From assembly GCA_947561715.1 (NCBI GenBank), contig OX387205.1, positions 3,787,001-3,851,000 of the forward strand: a stretch of 64,000 bases of DNA, in the 5' to 3' direction. The stretch is from Ascidia mentula (taxonomy: Eukaryota > Chordata > Ascidiacea > Phlebobranchia > Ascidiidae). This document shows positions 1-11,012 of this stretch, piece by piece. The notes below the pieces were generated by a model, which saw only the letters and a program-made list of their open reading frames with translations, was not told the DNA's origin and did no database searches. Made by a program: the position numbers and the translations under genes. The stretch's first letter is position 1, and each line of letters begins with the position of its first letter.

Positions 1-142
1 TGTTTGTGGGAATCAATAGAATAACCTTTGAAAGTACATGTGATAATGTTGGCTTGGACAAGGGGTGATTTTATTAGAATTTACTGTTAATGCATTGTGC
101 AGAATAAAGTGTCCTGTAAATGAACGATATCTGTGTTTTCAG

Positions 143-3100
143 TTTGCCATTCGATGCGTTCGCATTGAACGAAGCAATCTGCCGAAGCGAGACTTACGAA
201 TACGCGATCTCGCTCGGGTCCCAATCACGCCACAAGGTGGCGCTTCTACCACCGTTGCAAATATTCAAGTTTATTTACGCGTGTCGGTTAATGGAGTGTG
301 GAATGGTTGCCGAGGTATGTTGCTAATTACTTGTTAATGTGAGTTGTTGTATTTAGTGATAACAACACCCGTGTTGCACTAGTTACTGTAAATTTTACGA
401 AAACATGACTGTCTTTGTTCAAAATTAAACAAAAGATTCATTTATCATACCTTACACATGTTTATTTAACAAGAGTGCATGAAACAAAACCTTAAAGGGA
501 ATAGGTTTATTGCATTGTTGCATGGTTGTGAGACCCGCTGTTTCTGGCTTTCCACAGTATACTTTTGTGCCATAATATATATAGGACATGTGGCTTGGGT
601 TAATTCAAACCAACTGTAACATCCTTGTGGGTTCGCGTCCTTTAACTTTAACACACTGTTTAATTTCAGGCATTCCATTATTGTGAGCTGATAGCCAAGC
701 TTATCTGTCGCTCGCCCAAGTCTTACTCTATAACGTTGGTCACCCAGTTGTCTCACATAGTCGACTTGTTGCAAAACCACGACCCCAGATTACAAGCGGG
801 AAATCTACTCGCTGCTGACCTCCAGTGGATCGATATGCTGCACAAAATCAGTGACCAAATGATTGTAAGTGTGGGTTTGTCCCAAATTTTTGAGGCGATT
901 TTAGGCTACATTAGCAGATTAGATTAAATATTTGCTTGAAACGTGCCTGACGTAATTTTCCTTGGCAACAATAGTATTAGCGTTGAACTGGTGTCAATTC
1001 ACGTAGGCTGGTGGCATGGTGTCTGTTACGTCATACACGCCAAGCGAATCCACTTCTAGCGACGAACGGATTTCCTCCACCCGAACTTCGCCGTTGGACC
1101 AGGTATTACGACCATATTGGGTTGTTGGTTTGGTTTCATTTAAACTTAACCATCCTAGTTGTAGCCAACCACTACTTTTTGCTGGTACTTTTAATTTGGT
1201 GCCAACAGCACTAAAACACCAGTAAAAATGTTTTAAGTTGGAGTCACCAAGATCGGAAGAAGTCCAAGATGGTTGGGCAGCTGGTGGGATGGTTGATTCA
1301 ACAACCAACATGTATATGCAACCACAGCACCAACACCACCAACACCACCAAGCACCACAAGGTTGGTAGCCATATATATTCATGGTAATATTTTTATTAT
1401 TGTTTTCCTTTTGTTCTCAGAAACTTATGGTAACGTAGGTGGCCAACCAGCGTACGACAACAATTCACAGCAGGCTCAGACACCAACATTTTACCAAAAC
1501 CAGCCCCAAGACCAAATACAGGTTATTGGTTTTTCTTCGACTTACAATGTGATTACCATTGCCCTGCTACACTTGCCATAACCTCCAAGTATTACACATC
1601 TCTTTAATAACAAATAACAGTCGTTATGAATTTACGTTATAAGAAAAAGCCATTTTCTTTCTGTACTGCCAAAAGTTGTCGCAGTGTTTGATACAACTAG
1701 GGTTTTGTTATCGAATCGTAGTTTTTTCTGAAACCTTAAGAAACCATTGCCTGACTCATTATTAGCTGGTGTCTGGTTAATTAAATGGTGTCTGGTTAAT
1801 GGTAATGTTACTGGTTATATTCTAGATTTCACACGGAATATTGCAAGACACCAATCCTTTGCAACAACCACCAACCACAATACCGACATACGACACCAGC
1901 AATAACAACAACCAGCAATACCAACAGCAACAACAAACCAACCCCGTACCATTATATGACCCAAGCAGTCAACCATACCAACAACCAGCGCACCAGCAAA
2001 CTGGTTTTTATGACCAATCAAACCAACCAGTGCAATATCAACCAGAAGTGCAGGAGAACTCTCAATATTCCCAATCTCAGAACCAACATGAGACTGTCAC
2101 TGATTACTACGACCAATTTTCAGGAGTGGTAAGAAATCATGAATGATTGCTTTGATCATTAGTTCTGGTTTAAAAACAAGTTAGTTTAATTAAAAGTACT
2201 TTACATAATTTTTCCTTTGTTAATTTAAAAACTACATCGTGTTTTTTACTTCTTATGTTCGATTTTCCCTAATATCTGACCACAAAATACTAAATTATAT
2301 AAAATAACATACCCTTGTCATAAAAAACATATATAGCCGCTCTTGTATAGTTTTTTACGTATAGAGACCGATTGCAATTTGAGCAGACCGCTAACAATTT
2401 GATCCACAGCAGTCTTCAAAATGTCATTATTTTGGTGGATAAAAACTTTTATTTGTTGCAATATCACATGGTTGCTCCCCACTGCAGAGCAAATCCCAGT
2501 AATTATTGAGCATAGAAACAGGAAATTCAACAAGGTTTATTTCGATTTCGCAGCGAGCAGTGAACCGTATCCGGACGACGTCACAAGCTTCCCACGCCTC
2601 CCACCATTCCCGAGCCAGCTCGCAACGTCAGAGGTTAGACTCGAAAAGGTCAAGGTCGTCGGGTCAAAGGTCACGCACAGTGTCGGAAAATTCCCAACGA
2701 AGCAGATCTCGCAGCACGAGCGCCGAAAGCGAAAAGCGCGCGAAAACAAAGGAACCAGAAAAGGTAGAAAAAAACACTTCGGCACGTTGGTGTATTGATG
2801 GTTACGAATGGTGTTTTTATCGCAGGAAAGCAAGGGATGGTTTTTTGGTTTATGGGGAGGTAAAAAGAAAACCAACAGCCACAAAGTTCACCTTCCCGAT
2901 GATAAAAACAAGGAGGTGGGGATGGTTGCCAAAACCTGTGTTGATAACTACTTCCACTGTGCTATGAGTGTTGTATTTTTCTAATGTACAAGTGCTGGAT
3001 AACTGGGCATTGTATGTTCTAATCTAGCATTGGACTTGCACATTTTTCGGACAAGTTCATGTCCAAAGGTCCACGAAACATTTAATTCAAACTTTTTAAA

Positions 3101-6033
3101 TACAAAACAGTGTTCGGTGATACCGATATTGTCTAAATTTCACCATTGGTTGCTAATAAAAGGAGGAAATGCATCATGAAAAAATCAGATTGCTTGTCCA
3201 TTTTCCAAAAAAAACAGCATGCATGACCCTGACCCTCAATTATTAATATTGGACCAACTTATCAAGGAATAAAAACCCATTCGGGAATCACTGAACTGTT
3301 GATCTTGTCCAGATCGTTTGGGACAATGAGCAGAAGCGTTGGATTAACATGAACGAACCGGAAGAAGAACGCGCTCCTCTTGCTCCTCCACCAATGGACA
3401 ACAGTGCGACCCCCCAAGTGCAAACTGCACCTCAACCTTCCGGCTCAGGTAGTGCTCTTAGCTCCCAAAAATCTATTGTACCCGTTAAATTTACTACTAA
3501 ACATAATAGATAACACCCTGTCTGCAGCTTTGCAATATTATGGCTTTTTTTGCACATATAATAGATAAAATATTAAATTGTGGTTTGATATTTTATGGTG
3601 TTGTTAACTATGCGATAAAGCGCTCATATTGGCGCTGCCGTTGGGAAAAAGAGAAGTGTGATTTGGTTTATAAAGACACTGAACAATAAGTCATATAAGG
3701 ACTCGACTTTTGAATTCCCGGAATACATTGAAACGTACAAACGCAGGTCGTAACCGACCTAAGCTAATTCCTCCATTTTATGACATTTTCTCTTATACTT
3801 CGCCGTTTATATAGTTTTATCATTGATTTTCAGCACAAACAGACGGAGGACCCCCATCTGCTCTCACACCGAACAAATTTTCTTTGAAGAACATGAGTAA
3901 GTGGTACCAGATAATCTAAGCACTTTGAGCAAGCCCCATAACAAGTTTCCTTTAAGGTGGCCGCCCCATGTACAAAAACGCGTTCAGTTCAAGCACTACG
4001 TCACAAAATGGCGCCCTCGCACCTCCTGAGATATTTCCCACAATGCAACCGGCAGCATCAGCCATGTTTGTTCCGAAAGCTGGTATGAAATACTCCAAAA
4101 ACCATCCATAATGGCATTTGTTTTAAGATAAACAGCAGTGTTGTTTCGTGTTATTTTGGTAAAATAGTTGTTTAGAAATAGCACCTTTACGTCATCGACT
4201 AAAATTGAATACTTTGCATCCTGGGGCATAATCAATATACAAGTTAATTGGTCTACAGTACCAACTTCAGCCCCACAGGATGAACCAGTTACACACCCTC
4301 AGCACCAACAACCAGATCCAGTACCAGGGCAGGTACAGTCATTATATACTTTGCAAAACTGCTTGTTTAAATTAAAATTCTCCCATTGTTTACGTAAAGC
4401 CGCATTTATATTACAAAATAAAAGTAAAAACCCATGTAACACGAATGTCGATATGAAGCTAAACACCAAAAAAGCTTCACAAATTTATATAAAAGTTGTT
4501 TTGTTGCTAGGAAACGAACCAGTATGTCCAACACCAACAACAGCAGACCACTAATTCCCAACAACAACCATCCGCTAACATGCACCAACCGCAACACCAA
4601 CAACCACATCAACCAGAAATGAATCAACCACCCCTGATGACTCAGCAAAACCATCAACCACCCCCTATGAGTCAGCAAAATAATCAACCACCCCCTATGA
4701 GTCAGCCAAATCACCAACAACCCATGGCCCACCAGCAACATCAGCAACCAGTGATGACTCAGCAACCTCCTGCGTTTCAACATCCACCAGCAACAAATTT
4801 CTCCCAAGTAAGTATTGTAACTTGGTCGTAACTGTGGTTATTTTATTGAGGTCTTGAATTAAATATAATTTGTTTAGTAGTTGCACTTGGTACTCGGAAA
4901 GTTGTTGTTATTTAACTAAATGTAATTACCATCATTTCCAATTATTATTCATTCAATTGAGATTATGCACAAGTGGATGCTTACACACATCATACTGCAC
5001 GAATTGTGAAACAAAATTTATAAATTGAAAATGTTTTTAAGACAGAAAAGTATGTTTTTTTGTAATGTATTACAACAACATTAACAAAGGTGTCACAAAT
5101 GCAACAGAGACATGTTTCTATTCTTAGTCTAACGACGACTCAACTGGCTTAACTAGTGCCAGTGGTGGTGGGGCGTTTGTGCCCGTGGTGCCACGGAGCA
5201 GTCAGGTAACTTGCGCGTTTGATGGTCTTGTGGCACATGTCACTAGTATGGCAATTGTCACGTTATGCTTGTCGTAATTGCCACATGTCACTTGAAATTG
5301 TTCCCACTATACTACTGCTTGTGCTTGTAACTAACTTTCTGCTTACTACGTTGCTTGTGTGAGAAGCTTGCTGTGTTGACGCTCAGCATGCCATTCAAGG
5401 TTGTTGTAACAACATAAATTTGTGAAACGTTTGGGATTTAATTGCCTAACTAGTCCTTAATCTGGCGTTGAATGCAGCACCTAACGGAAATGCTTGAATG
5501 TTGTGAATGTAATTTTCCAAAATTTGCGTTAATCTTCGGTGAGTTAGTAAAAAAGATGGAATTTAACATTGCTATTAAATTTATTGTGTGGTTTGAAATG
5601 GTAGTCCTCTGACATCATAATGGTGGCCCGAAATTTGTGAACATTTCGGTAAGAAAATGTAAGTTTGTGTATGTGTTCAACCAGCATCAGAATGTTTAAT
5701 TAAACTGCATCAAAAATTAATGTAATTTGTGTGTTTCCCCGTCGATAGTTTTTCGCCTGTTCATTCTCATACACCAGTGGTGCAGAAAAAGTTGTAACGT
5801 CAGCCTTTACTAAATTTAAAATTTTTTTTTCGCAGAATCAAACACCAACCCAAGAACCATCGCAACCTGTTGCACAACCGCAAACCGCACCACCAGCCAT
5901 GTTTTTTAATCCTGCCAACTTTACGCAGGGTAACGTCTTCAGCCAGCCCCCGGCCCCCGCTTCATCGAGGGGCGGTGGGTTAAGTGCAAGTAGGGGCAGG
6001 GGTAGGGGTCGTTCTTACCCCGCGGCCAGATAG
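143..6033 (+). CDS. SEC16: SEC16 COPII scaffold protein, C-terminal part (15 exons, 5' end outside window)
   Basis: SEC16 organises COPII coat assembly at ER exit sites. Exons read as 143-314, 670-864, 1007-1102, 1238-1361, 1421-1521, 1826-2128, 2554-2763, 2826-2915, 3313-3448, 3834-3896, 3957-4082, 4259-4332, 4511-4807, 5128-5205, 5836-6033; all phases agree and the stop is TAG at 6031-6033. The first two exons encode the end of the conserved central alpha-helical region (LPPLQIFKFIYACRL, then AFHYCELIAKL), which resembles vertebrate SEC16A. Exons 2826-2915 and 3313-3448 encode the conserved SEC16A block GWFFGLWGGKKK, LPDDKNKE, IVWDNEQKRWINMNEPEEE. An SR-rich segment precedes that block and Q/P/N-rich low-complexity segments flank it. 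The tail ends in an RGRGRG stretch. The acceptor at 2554 was chosen because it alone gives phase 0 in the SR-rich frame. Family assignment is firm; the small Q-rich exon borders are less so. Confidence 0.9.
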
Positions 6034-7435
6034 TCGATTGAAAATAACATCGACGTTTGGGCATTTTTCGTGGTTAATTTATGTGGCTCGAGTATTGCCA
6101 GCCCCATGGCACATGCCACGGCAGTTGGTGGCATGTGTAAAGATGCCATACGACGTTACAAGTACATATACAGTCTCAATAGACCGCTGTATCGATAAAA
6201 AACGCCTTTTTATAGGGATACAGAACAATGTAAATACGCACTTTATTTATTTATCTTGCGTTGCCAAAATTCGTCCGGAATTGTGAGTTGCACTCATTGG
6301 CTTCCGTACATGGAAGCTTTGTTGCATGGACTTTATAGGTAAAGCAATAGAGAGTGGATTGTTACGTCATAAACACATGTGACGTGACAGATGTTTTTCG
6401 AAATCTTTTTTTGTTTGCGTTGGAATGTGTTTGTTAATTTAATGCTGTTTTGTTTTCTTTGGTTGTATGGGACACTACAAGCTTTCGCTAACATTATACT
6501 TTCTTAAACCAGATCTCATAATAAGCTAAACTTTCAAATCGTACCCTATGATTTTATGTACGATTGAAACACTTTTCCCAAACCTACTATTGTGACGCTG
6601 AATCACTGGACTGCCCACAAATTTGTTGAAGTATTACTTGAAGTATGGTGAACCCCAGTACGCTCTATTGCTGCTTAACGTCCAATGTTTTCGTGTGTAA
6701 TTTTGCCTTTAATCCCTGTACGGAAAGCCGTATGCTGTCTTGTGTACAAAGCAATCGTCGTAGGCAATTCATTGGTGGGTAGAGAGTAGCAAGTCATCTA
6801 AATGTGCAATTTCCTTTCCCGTGTGACCGGTGTTACAGAAGAATATTTAAATTCCGCTCAATACGAGTCGACGCTTTTTAGAAGGGGTGTGTCGAGGGCG
6901 TGGTCCTGAGTGTTTACCCGCTAGGGAGAGCTACAGGATGACCTCCCGTGCGGTGTTTCATTGTGTCTTGTTTCGTGGGGCGTACTTCGTGATGGCGTGT
7001 GCGTCGTGTTTTTTGTTGAGCGGAAATAAAAGTGAATCGCGGTTTAAAAAGTCTCGTTTATACTCAAGAGTGGGTGTCTGCAAAATACGGGGTCCATCAC
7101 ACACACTGTTTACTTTCTTGTCGCGAAAATTCTATGCATAACTACGCACTTTGGTCAAGTTTCTTGTGCTTAAACCTATGTTTACGATTGAACGTACAGA
7201 GGTTCAATCAACTGATTTACGCATAGTCTTTCAAGCTGGTTATGTGTAAAAACATTTGTTCTATGTTTTTCATAGCCCATATGAGCGCACTTCGTGGGCT
7301 GTGTCACTACTTACGTATACCGGTATGGTCTTGTTTTGTACAATCCTCCATTTGAACATTACGAGTAAATCTTTCTTAATTTACCTCGATGACTTCATTT
7401 CTAAATTTGTTTGGTTGCATGAAAGGAATTTGATG
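6034..7435. other. Intergenic: SEC16 3' flank
   Basis: This stretch follows the SEC16 stop codon. It should hold the SEC16 3' UTR, but I see no convincing polyadenylation signal to place its end. Reading both strands gives no exon with recognisable protein similarity. The only structured item is the dispersed repeat at 6801-6991. Confidence 0.5.
6801..6991 (+). repeat. Dispersed ~190-bp repeat, copy 1
   Basis: The segment matches 16876-17064 in the same orientation at roughly 90% identity by eye, from AATGTGCAA to GGGGCGTACTTCGTG. The core around GAGTCGACGCTTTTTAGAAG is nearly identical. The copies lie about 10 kb apart and bracket the duplicated channel-gene region and the retroelement fossils. 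Copy 2 lies next to a Ty3/gypsy integrase remnant, so a retroelement origin is possible. I see no terminal inverted repeats or target duplication that would classify it. Confidence 0.75.
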
Positions 7436-8546
7436 CAACAACGCAAAGGCCGTACAAAAGGTTTACGATATTGATTCGAAAGTTGAACGCCCCGAATGAC
7501 AGCACTTTACAACAGACATAAAGTGACGGGGCTTTTCAATGTGATACACACGCACTTGCACCGATAAACAGAGTCATCCCATGTAATGCCTGAATATCGA
7601 ACAAACACACAAAATATTATGCCTTGCTCATCAATCTAACTCACAGGAGAGTCCGACAACGCAAACATTCACTTATACTTGATAAACGGAAACGTATTTT
7701 ATATATATCATAATAATACCAAACATTATGTTTTGGAAACTGGTTAAATGCAGAGCAACGACCTAACACAGATATTTTGAACTAGCTTTACGCGAATGTT
7801 TCCTCTGAGGAGCACTTCTTTTGAACTATAATTGCACAAAACGGCTACAGGCCACAAGACTGATATTACCTTTTTTTAGTCAGATACGCCGCCTTGGTTG
7901 CTTTTGTCAAAATAACTATACAGCTACATGGCAATTTGTGACCAATTGAACATACAAACACACAAAGGGCTTGTGATTGTTATTGTATGTTTATTGTGCA
8001 CTTCTGTCACCTCCAGTAAAACTTGTATTCAGTTACACTGAAATGCGTTGCCTCAGCCTATTTATGTGGTCGCAGCGTGTAATACATGCGTTTTGATAAA
8101 CAGGGCAAATTATTAAATGGCAAATATTACCAATTTTACGACATGACAACGGGGCTGGAGATTTGTATTATTGTATTAGAAACTTTTAACACCAATTTGA
8201 CTTAAGTATCAATGGTTGTTGATATCGGAACCTCTATGTCTGTTGTTCAATTCGTTTTCCATTCTTACTGCGTAACAAATAATGTCAGTTGGTAAACATT
8301 TACTTTTATTTACAACACTTTGACTGTGGAGCTGCCAGGAAATTAAATGTATCGCAACAACACAAAGGTACTGATAGAAAAGGTTTACGGTGTTGTATCG
8401 AAAGTACAGGTGTGTGCTGATTACGTTAAAAGAGATAGTTTTGCAACAAACTTTTCGTTAACTGCAGAGTTGTGAAACCAGCAGGTAATCCTGTGTTCCG
8501 TAATTTGGTATCTGTATTTTTACGAAGCCTAACATCGCTTGAAATC
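7436..8546 (+). repeat. Diverged upstream half of a tandem segmental duplication
   Basis: Blocks here match, in the same order, blocks upstream of the intact channel gene at about 10060-11012. Examples are GGTTTACGATATTGATTCGAAAG with the similar 10092 block, TACATGGCAATTTGTGACCAAT (7924) with TACGTGGCAAATTTGTGGCCAAT (10312), and CACCTCCAGTAAAACTTGTATTCAGT (about 8010) with 10430. The blocks are co-linear with the gene fragment that follows at 8547. The whole promoter and 5' gene region was therefore probably duplicated in tandem long ago. Identity is low and patchy, so the ends are approximate. Confidence 0.55.
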
Positions 8547-8871
8547 ATGTCTTTAGATGGAAGTATTCTTCAGGCTGATCTTCTTACTATACACAAAGTA
8601 AAACCATGGTGGGAGTCCGTGCACACGTATATGACAGTGATTATGGTTTCGTCAAGTTTCTATTTAGTTTACAAACCGACAACAACGCATTGAGATGTTT
8701 TCCCGTTAATAGTAGCGATGCCGAATCGTTTACAACTTCCAAGATGAGTTTTATAAACCAGCAGTGTGCCATGGAGGCAGATTATGCACTTATCAACTTT
8801 TGGTGGATATCATTGCTGGCCACTGGTATATTGTATGCGCTAACCAACTTTTGGGAATACATTCGAACCGT
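8547..8871 (+). pseudogene. Truncated, frameshifted copy of the LRRC8/pannexin-like gene
   Basis: The segment aligns to the first 108 or so codons of the intact gene at 11013, starting at the same ATG (MSLDGSILQADLLT, then KVKPWWES). It covers the KPWW motif, TM1, the first extracellular loop and TM2. Relative to the intact gene, one base is missing around 8672-8682, just after TM1, so the upstream frame ends at the stop 8691-8693 and the remaining similarity continues in another frame. Similarity stops abruptly at about 8871, just after TM2, and unrelated AT-rich sequence follows. It is best read as a 5' fragment left by tandem duplication. A short 49-residue product from the first frame cannot be excluded. 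Confidence 0.85.
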
Positions 8872-9368
8872 TTTATTTATATTTATACAATTGCCCTCAC
8901 ATTAGTAGCATTAAGTTAAATGTGAAACAGAACCATTCATGAAAGCGACACGTGTAATTATCTCATTGGTCGTCGCCGTAAAGCGTGAAAATGGTAAAAG
9001 TAATTTCTTGTAACCTTTACCATTGCGATCATGTTGCATGGTAATATTGGATACGTTACAGTTTGGCCGTAAGACTAATAAGAGAATAAAAAAGGGGATG
9101 CATTGAAAACTCATCAAGGTGACCTGCGCATAAGCGATGGTTCGTTGTGCTCTTAGACACTAATATGTACCATTGAAAACAAAAAGGTTTCTGAGGTTGC
9201 AACAAAATTCGAAAATAAAACGACCGCACCAAGAAAAGACTCCATATCCTTGAACACGTTATTAAACAAAATGTCAAGGTTTGCTTGTGCTTCCTTTTGT
9301 TTTTTTGTAGGTTCTTCGATGGTAACATATGCTTTTGCAACACTTCTATTGCTTTCCCTCTATGCAAA

Positions 9369-9585
9369 CGTTTTATGGCATTGATTCCAAAGTTTTGCGT
9401 TGTTATAGTCAACAAAAGCGGTCATGTGAACGTTTTACGGTGTTGATCCGAAAGTTTTGCGTTGTTAGTCAACAAGAGCGGTCATGCATACGTTTTACGG
9501 CATTGATCCCGAAGTTTTGCGTTGTTATAGTCAACAAAAGCGGTCATGTGAACGTTTTACGGTGTTGTTCCGAAAGTTGAACATG
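9369..9585 (+). repeat. Minisatellite, about 3.5 units of 60-62 bp
   Basis: Units start at 9369, 9431, 9491 and 9553 (partial), each beginning CGTTTTAYGG. Units 1 and 3 share a variant (GGCATTGAT) that units 2 and 4 lack (GGTGTTG), which suggests growth by copying a two-unit block. Related single units occur at about 7445, 8370 and 10092 beside the duplicated gene region, so the array probably grew from sequence already present in the duplicated segment. I see no coding role. Confidence 0.85.
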
Positions 9586-10700
9586 TATTCCCGAAAGTTC
9601 AAAGAGCAATCTGCGTGTGCAATATTTTGCAACCTCCATACCCTAACGCAAACGCTTGCAGCAATGCCTTAGCAGCCAAGGCAGTAAGGCTATGCATTAC
9701 AGCCAAGCGTACAACTGAAGCTCGCTAGCGTTTTCTATTGTCAAGCACTTAAAAACAAGATGAACACATCATTGTTTCTTGCTCGTGCATCTCCCATCCT
9801 AACACAAGCGCTTGCAGAAACCATGTTAGCTGGCATAGAAGCAAAATGTGTTTACTGTAACGAGCGCAATGGCAAAACTTAATTTATATTTTGTAACTAA
9901 TTATAATTGATGTTATGATTCGATGTATGTACTGTGCACAACTTTTGGTTCTGCAACAACTATTCTCATTAAAGTACTTTTGCGGCGCATGCTCTGAACA
10001 CAAAAAGACTCCGTTTCCAACTCCCGTGATTTTTACCGCCATCATGCGTAAATGTAGATGGACCAGGAAGTGCGTACTCCGAAAAAATCACAAACGATTT
10101 AAGATGTTTATTCGAAAGTAGAGCGCCTCAAATTAAAGAGCACTTTAAACTGATAGCACCAGTTATTCTGATAAACAGACTTGTACCCCAGTATGCATCC
10201 AAAAAATTAATGCCTTGTACTTTAAGGTGATAGCAGGAATTTTCACACAAAAATTTTGCTGAAAATGAAGACTATGAACTTTTTCGCATGCGTTGTTCAA
10301 AGGTGACTAGTTACGTGGCAAATTTGTGGCCAATAGGATCTGCAAACATACGTACACATCACATATGGTTGCAATGGTATAGCCCTTAATTATTTCACGT
10401 GAGGATAGTGGCGTAACACTTCTGCTGCCTCCACCTGCGTTCAGTACCAATATAATGTGCTTGCCTTGGCCGATATTTATATGCGGTTGTTTGCTTAATA
10501 CCAAGCTTTCAATGAATAGACCAGATAGATACACGCATTTCTGGATATATTTACGCTCAAGTAAAAAAAACACTACTGTTAATTTTACCAGATAATGTTT
10601 TTTTTAGAAAAACAACGACAATTTTGCTTTACAGAGGCAGTTAACATGAATGCATGTGATGTTAACACGAATTATTTTCGTACAGCGTGACAAGCAGGTT

Positions 10701-10736
10701 CATGTTTCGGTCGTTATGCAACAGACCTTTATCAGG
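10701..10736 (-). other. Hammerhead-like hairpin motif (locus 1)
   Basis: On the minus strand the segment reads CTGATAA-A, then a GGTC/GACC stem with an 11-nt loop, then GAAAC. It belongs to a set of five loci in this window that share CTGATGA, one unpaired base, a short stem-loop, and GAAA (others at 23651, 25711, 28331 and 41080/41240). The loop TGTTGCATAA is shared with the copy at 28331 although the stem bases differ in a compensating way. It lies about 280 bp upstream of the channel gene start. Confidence 0.5.
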
Positions 10737-11012
10737 ACAATAAACAAAACGCTAACAGTTGGTTAATATTTGCTAGTTTTACTGCAACGACATAATGATG
10801 CCAATAACAGTTGATACGGTGTTGAGTCAAAAAAAAGCTTTGGTGAATGTGTTGAAAGGATTTGATGTGAAATTGTTGCATTATAAAAAACGCTTCAACA
10901 GACTAAGCTGGCACTTGGAATCAAGGCAGTACAAGTTAATGTCAACTTTTTAAAACTGTGACAATAGTAGTCTCAATTGAATTGAAAAGGATTTTCGACT
11001 TAAGCTGAAATT

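Noticed and set aside
2421-2798. Alternative frame through the SEC16 SR-rich exon
   Set aside because: Only the frame beginning at the 2554 acceptor joins in phase to the conserved GWFFGLWGGKKK exon.
9369-9585. Regularly spaced repeats resembling a CRISPR array
   Set aside because: The units are contiguous 60-62 bp tandem copies with no unique spacers, in a eukaryotic genome. It is a minisatellite.
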